Shown here piece after piece: positions 1 to 7,096 of a DNA stretch of 11,689 bases; the stretch's first letter is position 1; every line of letters begins with the position of its first letter. The DNA is taken from assembly GCA_040758475.1 (NCBI GenBank), contig JBFLVN010000111.1, positions 1-11,689 on the forward strand, read 5' to 3'. The position numbers were made by a program, and so were the translations under genes. Source of the stretch: JBFLVN01 sp040758475 (lineage in GTDB: Bacteria > JAGRBM01). The notes beneath the pieces are model-generated. The model saw only the letters and a list, made by a program, of their open reading frames with translations, was not told the origin of the DNA and searched no databases.

Positions 1-961
1 GCGGAGCCGCCCCGGCTTCGAGCTGTTTCAAAAGGCCCTGGAAGTAGAGCTTCGAGATGACGTTCAGCGCCGGGAGATCATCGAGACCGCATTCGTCAAC
101 GATCTGGAGAATGGAGCGCTTGCCGTCGAAGAGCTGGAGAATCTGCCCCGCCTTCGTCGGGAACTTCTCGGGATACTGGGTGAGGAGTTCCTGGGCGTCG
201 ACGATGAGCACCGTTTCCAGCGGCGGGAGCTGTTCAGCCAGGCGCTCCCATTCATCCAAACGCCGCATCCCTTCCATGATCAAGGTCTGGGTCGAAACGT
301 CGATCTTGGCTTCCCGGTTCACCGCCTTGAAGTCGATGCGGAAGCTCCCCTCGTTCCAGATGAGCATCCGGTAGACGGCCCGTTCCCCCTTGAGGGAACT
401 CTGGATGGCGTCGATGGCTTTGCCGTCCTGGAAGTAAATGAGCCCCGTGCGGCCGTTCGTCGACGTGAGATAGAGGACGCCGGTCTTGCGGCCAATTTCG
501 AGCGTTTGCAGGAGATCGACGACGCCCATGTCGGAAAGGTCGCCCGCGAATTTCTGCTGGGCACCGACCTGTTCGATGGATTCCTTTTCGCGCCGCTGGA
601 TGAGCATCTGGACGCGCAGGAGAAGTTCCTTGATGTAAATCGGTTTGGTGAGGTAGTCGTCGACGCCCAGTTCCAAGCCCTTCATTTTGTCTTCGAGGGA
701 GCGTTGGCTGGAGAGGAAAATGAAGGGAATGGCCTTGAGCTGGGGGTCTTCCTTGATCCGCTGGCAGAACTGGTAGCCGTTCATCTTCGGCATCTTGACG
801 TCCGAAATGATGAGGGCCGGCGCGCTCGTCCGGGCCTTTTCGAGGGCGTCGAGGCCGTTCTGGGCGGTCGTCACCAGGTAGCCCGCTTTCTTCAGGCTGA
901 TTTCGAGCACCTGGAGGCTCTTGGGGTCGTCGTCGACGACGAGGATGTGTGACCTGGCCAT
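1..961 (-). CDS. Response regulator: REC receiver domain + DUF4388 (3' end beyond the window)
   Basis: Predicted cytoplasmic two-component response regulator; 320 residues are visible and the frame is still open at base 1. Residues 1-120 are a receiver domain: acidic pocket D10-D12 in ILVVDDD, phospho-acceptor D54 in the SDVKMPKMNG motif, S84/S85 after a beta strand, and the invariant K106 in DDYLTKP. A short helical linker leads to a DUF4388 domain (about 138-235, beginning FAGDLSDMGVVDLLQTLEIG). Residues 240-316 (FDGKRSILQIVDECGLDDL, then VISKLYFQGLLKQLE) look like the small winged-helix-like segment that often follows DUF4388. The output is probably a protein-protein or regulatory interaction, since no standard DNA-binding or catalytic domain is seen. 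ATG at 961 starts directly at the receiver strand; the ribosome site is weak (AGGCG). It lies 214 bp downstream of lon on the same strand, and no cognate histidine kinase is in the window. REC assignment is very secure; the precise partner is unknown. Confidence 0.93.
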   Translation of the reverse strand, partial: MARSHILVVDDDPKSLQVLEISLKKAGYLVTTAQNGLDALEKARTSAPALIISDVKMPKMNGYQFCQRIKEDPQLKAIPFIFLSSQRSLEDKMKGLELGVDDYLTKPIYIKELLLRVQMLIQRREKESIEQVGAQQKFAGDLSDMGVVDLLQTLEIGRKTGVLYLTSTNGRTGLIYFQDGKAIDAIQSSLKGERAVYRMLIWNEGSFRIDFKAVNREAKIDVSTQTLIMEGMRRLDEWERLAEQLPPLETVLIVDAQELLTQYPEKFPTKAGQILQLFDGKRSILQIVDECGLDDLPALNVISKLYFQGLLKQLEAGAAP

Positions 962-1175
962 TCGCGCCTAGCCCTGCCGCGAGGCAAGCCGGCCCTCCCC
1001 TACCACGCGAGCATTTTGAGGGAAGACCCGGCCATCTGAGGGGACGCCCCCCGGCGCCTCCGCAGGACACGATGGGGTAACGATCGGGGTCCCCTTCAAT
1101 TTCCAAAGCATACTGGAGGATGGGCTGAAAATGGAAGCTTTTCGCGGGCTTGCGCGGGAAGGAAGGGCGCCGCCT
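962..1175. other. Intergenic gap between lon and the response regulator gene
   Basis: 214 bp separate the lon stop codon from the response-regulator ATG, long for an operon, so the regulator may have its own promoter. I see no convincing rho-independent terminator: the GC-rich repeats just after lon are followed by A rather than T on the minus strand. An out-of-frame open reading frame runs through the gap but has low-complexity Arg/Pro/Gly composition and is not a gene. Confidence 0.5.
1107..1136 (-). promoter_or_regulatory. Possible sigma70-like promoter for the response regulator gene
   Basis: On the minus strand a TATGCT box (1112-1107) lies 18 bp downstream of TTCCAT (1136-1131). The -10-like box is good but the -35-like box is a poor match to TTGACA. 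It lies in a locally AT-richer stretch of an otherwise GC-rich gap, about 145 bp before the start codon. Supported by pattern only. Confidence 0.25.
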
Positions 1176-3641
1176 CTAGGGCCGTTTGGAGGAAATGCGC
1201 GAGCGGCGAAGGGGCCTTGCGGCGGGGGCCCGCGTAAAGAGGGGCCGTCGCGGCGAAGGCGCTTTCCGGCCCGCCGGGGGACGCGCGGGTCCGCGGCGCG
1301 ACTTGAGGGGCTTGGGCGGCGTAGCGGCCCCCTCCCGGCGCGGCCGCTCGCAGACGACCTCGGAGAGGACCTGATCCATCCCCTCGACGGGGATGATTTC
1401 GAGTTCCGAGCGGACCTTCTTGGGAAGGTCTTCCAGATCCTTGAGGTTCGACTTGGGGATGACGATCCGCCGGATTCCCATGCGGCGCGCCGCCAGGAGT
1501 TTCTCCCGGATGCCGCCCACGGGGAGGACGCGCCCCCGGAGCGTGATCTCGCCGGTCATGGCGATGCGCTTGCGAAGGGGTCGCCGCGAAAGGACGGAGT
1601 AGATGGCCGAGGCCATCGTGATCCCCGCCGAGGGACCGTCTTTCGAGATAGCCCCCTCGGGGACGTGGAGGTGAATCTCATTCTTGGCGAAAAAGTCGGG
1701 TTGTACGGGCAGGTCATCCCGCGTCCGGAGGTACGAGAGCGCGGCTTGGGCGCTCTCTTTCATCACCTGTCCCAAATGCCCGGTGAGGACGAGGCCGCGC
1801 TTGCCCCGGTGGTACTGGGCTTCCACATAAAGCATCTCGCCGCCCACGGGTGTCCAGGCAAGTCCCGTCGCCACGCCGATCTCGTCGGTCTCGGATTCGG
1901 GCATGGGCTCGAACTTGGCCGGCCCCAGGTACTTGGAAAGGTTCGCCCCCGTCACCTTGTGGGGGCGTTCCTTCCCGTCGGCCACTTCGAGGGCCACCTT
2001 GCGGCACACGGCCGCGATCTCCCGTTCGAGGCTCCGAAGGCCGCTCTCCCGCGTGTAGTGGGTGACGATGGCCTGCATGGCCGCATCCGGAATTTCGAGC
2101 TGCTTTTCCGAAATCCCGTTCTCGGAGAGCTGCCGGGGCAGGAGGAACTTCCGCGCGATGTGGAGCTTTTCTTCTTCCGAGTAACCGGCGATCTCGATCA
2201 CTTCCATCCGGTCGCGGAGCGCGTGGGGAATGGGTTCGAGCTGATTGGCCGTCGTGATGAAAAGCACTTCCGAAAGATCGAACGGGATCGAAAGGTAGTG
2301 GTCCGAAAAAGTCTTGTTCTGCTCGGGGTCGAGCACTTCGAGGAGAGCGGAAGCCGGATCGCCCCGGAAGTCCGTCCCCACCTTGTCGATCTCATCGAGC
2401 ATGAACACGGGGTTGCGGACGCCCGCCTGCTTGATCCCCTGGATGATCCGGCCCGGAAGCGCGCCTACGTACGTACGGCGGTGGCCGCGGATTTCAGCCT
2501 CGTCCTTGATTCCGCCGAGCGAGATGCGGACGAACTGGCGGTCCAGGCACTTCGCAATGCTCTTGCCGAGGGACGTCTTGCCGACGCCCGGCGGTCCCAC
2601 GAAACAGAGGATCGGCCCCTTGTGTCCGCCCTTGAGCTTGCGAACGGCGAGGAATTCGAGGATGCGCTGCTTCACCTTGAGGAGGTTGTAGTGGTCCTCT
2701 TCCAGAATCTCCCGGGCCTGGGTGAGATCGAGGCGGTCCTTGGTCGTCTTCGTCCAGGGGAGATCGAGAATCCAGTCCAGGTAGGATTTGAGAATCGCCG
2801 CCTCGGCCGAGTCGGGATGCATCTGTTCGAGGCGCTGCATCTGCTTCTCGGCTTCCTTCTTGGCCTCGGGCGAGAGCTTGGCCTTCTTCACCTTCTCGCC
2901 GTACTCGGCCACTTCCGGGCCGCGCTCGTCGGATTCGCCCAGTTCGTGGCGGATGAGGCGCATCTGCTCCCGCAGGTAGTACTCCCGCTGGGACTTGCTC
3001 ATCTCTTCTTTCGCGTGAGTCTCGATCTCGGCCTTCACGCCCAGGATTCCCGCCTCGCGGGCGAGGACTTCCGAGAGGGCGCGCAGGCGCGAGAGGGGAT
3101 CGATCGCTTCGAGGATTTTCTGGGAGTCTTCGACGGGGAGGGCGAGCTGCGCTCCGAGGGCGTCGGGAAGCTGCTCGGGCGAGAGACCTTCCACCCCGAT
3201 GAGCACGTCCGGCGAGAGGGCGCGGCCGAGCTGGATCACCTTGTCCAGGTTCTCGAGGACCGAACGGGCGAGCGCCTCCATCTCGATCCGCTCCGCCGGG
3301 CTGACGGCGGGGGTGTCGATGGGCTCGACGGCCACCTGGATGGGAGTGCCCGGGCGCCAGTCGGAATGGCGGGCCCGGACCTCTCCGTGAACGAGGACTT
3401 TGAGACGCCCGTCGGCGAGCGGCATGGAACGGACGATCGAACAAATGGTCCCCGTCGGGTGGCAATTTTCCGCCGCGACGGGATCGCCGGCTTTGCGGAG
3501 GGTGACGACGAAAAGCCGCCCGCCCGTGGCCTCGGCGGCCTGAACGGCTTCCTTGGCTCCCCCCTCGCTCAGGAAGAGGGGGACCATCATTCGGGGGAAA
3601 ACGACGAGATCCGATATCGGAAGGGCTGGAAGCCGGATCAT
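1176..3641 (-). CDS. lon: ATP-dependent Lon protease
   Basis: Cytoplasmic AAA+ serine protease that degrades misfolded and short-lived regulatory proteins. The 821 residues show the full bacterial LonA layout. An N-terminal substrate-binding LON domain (about 1-195, starting LPALPISDLVVFPRMMVP) is followed by a helical region with the SQREYYLREQMRLIRHELGE signature (217-236). The AAA+ module has Walker A GPPGVGKTS (349-357, K355) and Walker B VFMLDEIDK (D416/E417). The C-terminal protease domain has catalytic S671 in KDGPSAGITMAS and K714 in GGIREKLLAARR. ATG at 3641 fits the family N-terminus. It overlaps the stop of the upstream lipoprotein gene (ATGA) and has no purine-rich ribosome site (CCTCCCAGGTCACC precedes it), so translational coupling is likely. 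The last ~55 residues (from about 766) form an unusual Arg/Pro/Lys-rich basic tail beyond the normal Lon end. Identity is essentially certain. Confidence 0.98.
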   Translation of the reverse strand: MIRLPALPISDLVVFPRMMVPLFLSEGGAKEAVQAAEATGGRLFVVTLRKAGDPVAAENCHPTGTICSIVRSMPLADGRLKVLVHGEVRARHSDWRPGTPIQVAVEPIDTPAVSPAERIEMEALARSVLENLDKVIQLGRALSPDVLIGVEGLSPEQLPDALGAQLALPVEDSQKILEAIDPLSRLRALSEVLAREAGILGVKAEIETHAKEEMSKSQREYYLREQMRLIRHELGESDERGPEVAEYGEKVKKAKLSPEAKKEAEKQMQRLEQMHPDSAEAAILKSYLDWILDLPWTKTTKDRLDLTQAREILEEDHYNLLKVKQRILEFLAVRKLKGGHKGPILCFVGPPGVGKTSLGKSIAKCLDRQFVRISLGGIKDEAEIRGHRRTYVGALPGRIIQGIKQAGVRNPVFMLDEIDKVGTDFRGDPASALLEVLDPEQNKTFSDHYLSIPFDLSEVLFITTANQLEPIPHALRDRMEVIEIAGYSEEEKLHIARKFLLPRQLSENGISEKQLEIPDAAMQAIVTHYTRESGLRSLEREIAAVCRKVALEVADGKERPHKVTGANLSKYLGPAKFEPMPESETDEIGVATGLAWTPVGGEMLYVEAQYHRGKRGLVLTGHLGQVMKESAQAALSYLRTRDDLPVQPDFFAKNEIHLHVPEGAISKDGPSAGITMASAIYSVLSRRPLRKRIAMTGEITLRGRVLPVGGIREKLLAARRMGIRRIVIPKSNLKDLEDLPKKVRSELEIIPVEGMDQVLSEVVCERPRREGAATPPKPLKSRRGPARPPAGRKAPSPRRPLFTRAPAARPLRRSRISSKRP

Positions 3642-5692
3642 GGTGACCTGGGAGGCGCCGGCCGCTCGGCGGCCATCGCTTCGCCGTCTTCTAACCCTAC
3701 TTCGTTGATGCGTCCCTGTGCAACCGTCAGCAGCATGAGCGGAATACGCGCCTCGCCGCTCTCATCAAAACTCACGTTCCCAAGGAGCAGGGGGAAGTGG
3801 TCCACCTCCCCTAGCCGCTTGCGGAACACCGCCCGCTGGAGCCCCTCGCCGCGCCCGGCGAGCAAGGTCCGAAACAGCAGGGCACCGTCGTACCCGGCCG
3901 CGTCCAGGAGGCTTGGCTTTTCCCCCTTGTGCCGGGCGGCGTAGCGTTCGACGAAATCAGATATCAACGAGCGGTCGGACTCGGCCGAAAAGCCGTCCAC
4001 GAAAAGGGAGCCTTCGACGGACTTCCCGCCCAGGGTGATGAGCTTTGGATTGTTCCAGGCGGCGATCCCCAAAAGTTCCGTGCCACCCACATCCCGGTAG
4101 AGGAACTGGGGGGCGATGAGGGCCGCCTTCTCGAAGGTATCCGGAATGAACACGGCGTCAAAATCCACGAGGGGTGGAAGGCGCTTCTGCTCGGGCGGCC
4201 ACTTGGGGGCACGCTCGCCGGGCTCGGGTACCGGGTGGAACCGCCGCCAATAGGAATAAGTGATCCGCTCCACGGCGTGAGGGTCCCACTCCTCCCCTGC
4301 CGCCACGGCCCGCAGGTGCTCTTCGTACTGGCGCGCGTCGGCGTGATAGACGCCCGTCATCCGGGCCAGGGGCTCCTCGAAATCGTTCAACGTGGCGGGA
4401 TAACTCTCGGCCGCCACGATCCACCCGCCCCGGGACTCCACTTCCTCCCAGAACCGCGACATGAAATCACGTCCCAGAGCGTTGTCTGGATAGAGGATGC
4501 CGAAGTTCCGAAGGCCCCGGTCCCCCATGGCGAATTCGACGACGCTGCGGACCTGGTCCTGCGGCGTAAGGAAGTAGCGGAAAACGTGGGGGCCGATCTC
4601 GGGAAGGCCCTCCTTCTGGCTGAGGACCAAGATCGGCATGGCGAGCGCCTCCGCCCGCGCGGCGGCGGCCTGGGCTTCGGTGCTGAGGAGCGGCCCCAGA
4701 ATCGCGACGACGCCGTCCGTGAAAGTGAGTTCGTCCACGAGCCGTTCGGCTTCCTTGGGATCGCCCTTCGTATCGCGCACCAGGAATTCGACCGGCTCTT
4801 TTCCCTTGACCAAGGCTTCTTTGGCGAGTTCGAGGCCGCGAAGGGCCCGCTGCCCGAAAATGGCGTACTTGCCCGAAAGGGGCAGAAGAACGCCCACCTT
4901 CCCCGGATCGGCTTTCAGGGCGGATTCGGCGACCCGGATTCGGAGGCGCACGAGATCGGCGAAAGCATGGGTGGAAAAGAATTTGAGGAATTCCTCTCCG
5001 TCGCCCTTGGCCCCGTTCACGTCTCCGGCGAGGAGCTTTAATTCCATGCGCCGGTACCAGGCGAGGTCGGCCGGCGTCTCTTCCCCGAAGCGGCCGATGA
5101 GTTCGTCGAGCGGCTCCATCTTGGAGGTTTCCAGGACGAGCGCTTCGATCTTCTCTTCGATCCGCGCCGCTCCCGGATCGCCCGCACCGTAGGCGGCGTG
5201 GGCGGCGCGGTACCACCGGACGGCCGTGGCCACGTTCTCCTGGGCCGCGTAAGCGTCGGCCAGGAGTTCCACGATCACGGCCTTTCTCACCGGATCGCGC
5301 TCCGTATCCGAGTTCAGGAACGCTTCCAGGTGAGGAATGGCTTCGGCGAATTTCTTTTGGGCGAAGTACGTCCGGCCGAGCCAGAGCCTCGCTTCGTAGG
5401 CGGGGGCCCGCTCCGCGACGAGACGGGAGAAGATTTCGGAGGCTTTTTCGTATTCCTTCTGCTCGAAGGCCGCCCGGCCCGATTCGAAAAGGGCCCGGTC
5501 GTCTTCCACCGGCGGGAGGGGAACGGCTGGCGCGGGAACAACCTCGGCCGCTGGAGGGGCGGCGGGAGGAGCTACCGGGGGCAGAGGGGCCTTGGGCTTG
5601 GCGCAGGAGCCCCAAAGGCCAAGAAAAGCCCCCACCAGGAGCCCGCGGACCGCCCGGCCCAAAACCGGCCGTGAAAGAAAATTCCTTCTCAT
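3638..5692 (-). CDS. Lipoprotein with TPRs and LppC/Leu-binding-type domain (penicillin-binding-protein activator family)
   Basis: Predicted exported lipoprotein, probably attached to the outer membrane. From the chosen ATG (684 residues) it has a basic N-terminus, a hydrophobic helix (about 13-28) and a lipobox-like LWGSC with C30 as the lipidation site (W at -3 is atypical). Residues 32-62 are a Pro/Ala-rich linker. Residues 63-250 are TPR-like helical pairs (for example ALFESGRAAFEQKEYEKASE). Residues 264-660 are a type I periplasmic-binding fold starting KVGVLLPLSGKYAIFGQRAL. This is the LppC/LpoA architecture; LpoA activates PBP1A peptidoglycan synthesis in E. coli, but that role is inference here, and an amino-acid-sensing role is possible. 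An alternative TTG start at 5746 would add 18 residues and spoil the signal peptide, so ATG 5692 is preferred; its ribosome site is weak, and a GTG lies directly before it. It overlaps lon by 4 bp and is divergent from the cardiolipin synthase gene. Confidence 0.88.
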   Translation of the reverse strand: MRRNFLSRPVLGRAVRGLLVGAFLGLWGSCAKPKAPLPPVAPPAAPPAAEVVPAPAVPLPPVEDDRALFESGRAAFEQKEYEKASEIFSRLVAERAPAYEARLWLGRTYFAQKKFAEAIPHLEAFLNSDTERDPVRKAVIVELLADAYAAQENVATAVRWYRAAHAAYGAGDPGAARIEEKIEALVLETSKMEPLDELIGRFGEETPADLAWYRRMELKLLAGDVNGAKGDGEEFLKFFSTHAFADLVRLRIRVAESALKADPGKVGVLLPLSGKYAIFGQRALRGLELAKEALVKGKEPVEFLVRDTKGDPKEAERLVDELTFTDGVVAILGPLLSTEAQAAAARAEALAMPILVLSQKEGLPEIGPHVFRYFLTPQDQVRSVVEFAMGDRGLRNFGILYPDNALGRDFMSRFWEEVESRGGWIVAAESYPATLNDFEEPLARMTGVYHADARQYEEHLRAVAAGEEWDPHAVERITYSYWRRFHPVPEPGERAPKWPPEQKRLPPLVDFDAVFIPDTFEKAALIAPQFLYRDVGGTELLGIAAWNNPKLITLGGKSVEGSLFVDGFSAESDRSLISDFVERYAARHKGEKPSLLDAAGYDGALLFRTLLAGRGEGLQRAVFRKRLGEVDHFPLLLGNVSFDESGEARIPLMLLTVAQGRINEVGLEDGEAMAAERPAPPRSP

Positions 5693-5721
5693 CACGCTTG
5701 AAGCGGTAATGAATTTCCGTC

Positions 5722-5735
5722 CAAGTTGCAACTTG
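5722..5735. promoter_or_regulatory. Perfect 14-bp palindrome, candidate operator
   Basis: CAAGTTGCAACTTG is its own reverse complement. Its centre (5728.5) coincides with the midpoint between the two divergent start codons (5692 and 5765). Symmetric sites of this size commonly bind dimeric helix-turn-helix repressors. No regulator gene is adjacent, so the binding protein is unknown. A GACGTC palindrome (5735-5740) overlaps its edge. Confidence 0.4.
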
Positions 5736-5750
5736 ACGTCTCCCAATTAA

Positions 5751-5757
5751 GGAAGAG
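5751..5757 (+). promoter_or_regulatory. Ribosome binding site that decides the cardiolipin synthase start
   Basis: GGAAGAG, preceded by AA, ends 7 bases before ATG 5765. This supports that ATG over the in-frame TTG at 5726, which lies inside the palindrome. Confidence 0.65.
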
Positions 5758-5764
5758 CCTGCGG

Positions 5765-6937
5765 ATGCCCCTTCCCCCCGCTCCACCGGCCGACGGCAAA
5801 CTGCTCGAAGCCTCGCTGCTTGCCATGCAGCGGCGGCTCGGGGTGCGCTTTACGGCGGGAAACGAGGTACGGATTCTCCGCGACGGGGAAGAAGCCTTCC
5901 CGGCCATGCTCTCCGCGATCCAGGAAGCCAAACAGCGGATTCTCTTCGAGGCCTACATCTTCCGCCACGACCGGACGGGCGTCCGCTTTTTCGAGGCCCT
6001 GCTCGAAAAAGCCCGGGCCGGCGTGCCCGTCTACATTCTCCACGACGCGGTCGGATCGGCGGAAGCGTGGGAACTCTTCGACCTCCTGCAGGCGGCGGGG
6101 GCCCAGTGCGCCGAGGCCAATCCCATCCGGTTCCTCAAGCGCTTCCGGCGCTGGCACAACCGGGACCACCGGAAAATCCTCGTCGTGGACGGGGACGCGG
6201 GATTCCTGGGCGGAATCAACGTGGGGGACGAATACGTGGAGCCCGGCCCCAACCGCCCCTTCCGGGACACGCACCTCGAAATCCGGGGCCCCGCGGCGCG
6301 CCACCTGGAAACCGCTTTTTTCGATGTGTGGAACACGGAAGCCGGAGGAAAGCTCAAGGGCACGGCCCACAGTTCCCCCGCCCCGGGGGAAGCTCGCGTC
6401 CTCATCCTGGCCGAGACTTTCCGGCGGTACACGCGCCACCTAAGGCACCTTCACCTCACCGCCTTCAAGAGCGCCACCCGGCGCATCTGGATCACGAACG
6501 CCTACTTCGTCCCCGACCACCAGATCCGCAAAGCGATCCTCGCCGCCGCAAAGCGAGGCGTCGATGTGCGGATCATCCTGCCCGGCCCCATCGACGTGCC
6601 CGTCGTCCGGTGGGCCGCTCATTCGCTCTACGGCGTGATGCTCAAAGCGGGCGTGCGTATCTACGAGTACCAACCCCGCATGCTCCACGCCAAAAGCGTC
6701 GTCATTGACGACGAATGCGCCCTCGTGGGCTCGACGAACCTCGATCACCGGAGCTTCTACCACAACCTCGAAGTCCAGAGCCTGGTCCTCGACGAAAAGC
6801 TTACAGCGGACCTGGCTGCCCACTTCGAAAGAGACCTTTCGGAGAGCCTCCCCATCACGAAGGAAACCATCCAGGGGTGGCCGAAGCTCCTCCGGCTTTT
6901 TTATCAATTCTTCTATTTGTTTAAGCGGTGGCTGTAA
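5765..6937 (+). CDS. Phospholipase D-family cardiolipin synthase (ClsB-like)
   Basis: Predicted membrane-associated enzyme that makes cardiolipin by phosphatidyl transfer between phospholipids. The 390 residues contain two PLD half-domains with intact HxK(x)4D motifs: H135-K137-D142 in DHRKILVVDGDAGFLGGIN and H308-K310-D315 in LHAKSVVIDDECALVGSTN. Both are followed by the usual G-S/G-x-N and acidic positions (NVGDEY; NLDHRSF). It lacks the two N-terminal membrane helices of ClsA and is close in length to ClsB/YbhO. The C-terminus (about 375-390, LRLFYQFFYLFKRWL) is aromatic and hydrophobic and could anchor it to the membrane. The start is ATG 5765, with a good ribosome site. It is divergent from the lipoprotein-lon pair and 48 bp upstream of tRNA-Leu. 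PLD superfamily membership is certain; cardiolipin synthesis is the most likely activity, but another transphosphatidylase role cannot be excluded. Confidence 0.92.
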   Translation: MPLPPAPPADGKLLEASLLAMQRRLGVRFTAGNEVRILRDGEEAFPAMLSAIQEAKQRILFEAYIFRHDRTGVRFFEALLEKARAGVPVYILHDAVGSAEAWELFDLLQAAGAQCAEANPIRFLKRFRRWHNRDHRKILVVDGDAGFLGGINVGDEYVEPGPNRPFRDTHLEIRGPAARHLETAFFDVWNTEAGGKLKGTAHSSPAPGEARVLILAETFRRYTRHLRHLHLTAFKSATRRIWITNAYFVPDHQIRKAILAAAKRGVDVRIILPGPIDVPVVRWAAHSLYGVMLKAGVRIYEYQPRMLHAKSVVIDDECALVGSTNLDHRSFYHNLEVQSLVLDEKLTADLAAHFERDLSESLPITKETIQGWPKLLRLFYQFFYLFKRWL

Positions 6938-6947
6938 GGATTATCCG

Positions 6948-6975
6948 TTGCACGGGCGCCCAAAGCGGCTACACT
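6948..6975 (+). promoter_or_regulatory. Promoter of tRNA-Leu
   Basis: TTGCAC (6948-6953) and TACACT (6970-6975) are good -35 and -10 matches separated by 16 bp. Transcription would start around 6982, only a few bases before the mature tRNA 5' end. The tRNA can therefore be expressed independently of the gene before it. Confidence 0.6.
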
Positions 6976-6985
6976 GCCTCCCGCT

Positions 6986-7072
6986 GCCCGGGTGGTGAAA
7001 CTGGTAGACACGGCAGACTCAAAATCTGCAGCCCGCAAGGACGTGCCGGTTCGAGTCCGGCCCCGGGCACCA
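6986..7072 (+). tRNA. tRNA-Leu(CAA)
   Basis: Complete class II tRNA with the CCA end encoded. The acceptor stem GCCCGGG (6986-6992) pairs with CCCGGGC (7062-7068), then discriminator A and CCA. The D arm contains GGTAGACAC. Anticodon stem GCAGA/TCTGC (7013-7017/7025-7029) closes the loop CTCAAAA with anticodon CAA (7020-7022), reading UUG codons. A long variable arm (about 7030-7044) is typical of leucine tRNAs. The T arm GCCGG-TTCGAGT-CCGGC (7045-7061) is standard. Its 3' end marks an abrupt drop in G+C, consistent with use as an integration site. Confidence 0.97.
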
Positions 7073-7096
7073 ATCAGAACTCCTGCAAAATTTTCC

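Larger units (their letters stand above)
5693..5764. promoter_or_regulatory. Divergent promoter region between lipoprotein-lon and cardiolipin synthase genes
   Basis: Only 72 bp separate the two chosen start codons, so both promoters must lie here or inside the opposing genes. The region is distinctly AT-richer than its surroundings. TTGACG (5733-5738) could be a -35 element for the plus strand, but I see no well-spaced -10 box, so the promoters are inferred from gene layout rather than read off. Confidence 0.55.

Noticed and set aside
252..1106. 284-codon minus-strand open frame across the response regulator and the intergenic gap
   Set aside because: Overlaps the response regulator out of frame; Arg/Pro/Gly-rich low complexity without motifs.
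1141..1170. GC-rich repeat after lon (CGCGGG...CGCGGG) as a terminator
   Set aside because: It is mostly a direct repeat; only a CGCG/CGCG stem is possible and it is followed by A, not T, on the minus strand.
2464..2477. TACGTACGTACG repeat/palindrome inside lon
   Set aside because: Encodes the conserved RTYVGA segment of Lon; explained by coding sequence.
1131..3944. 937-codon open frame on the plus strand opposite lon
   Set aside because: Exact antisense to a certain lon gene; composition is Arg/Gly/Leu/His-rich with no domain, as expected from GC-biased codons read on the other strand.
3929..5041. 370-codon plus-strand open frame opposite the lipoprotein gene
   Set aside because: Antisense shadow of a supported gene; no recognisable domain.
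5726..5764. TTG start adding 13 residues to the cardiolipin synthase
   Set aside because: ATG 5765 has a well-spaced GGAAGAG site; the TTG has none and lies inside the palindrome.
4467..5786. 439-codon minus-strand open frame overlapping the lipoprotein gene
   Set aside because: Out-of-frame shadow; the alternative frame has a signal peptide, TPRs and a binding-protein domain, this one has none.
6992..7096. N-terminal extension of the AT-rich gene into the tRNA (MVKLVDTADSKSA...)
   Set aside because: This is the familiar spurious translation of a leucine tRNA; a real start follows at 7097.
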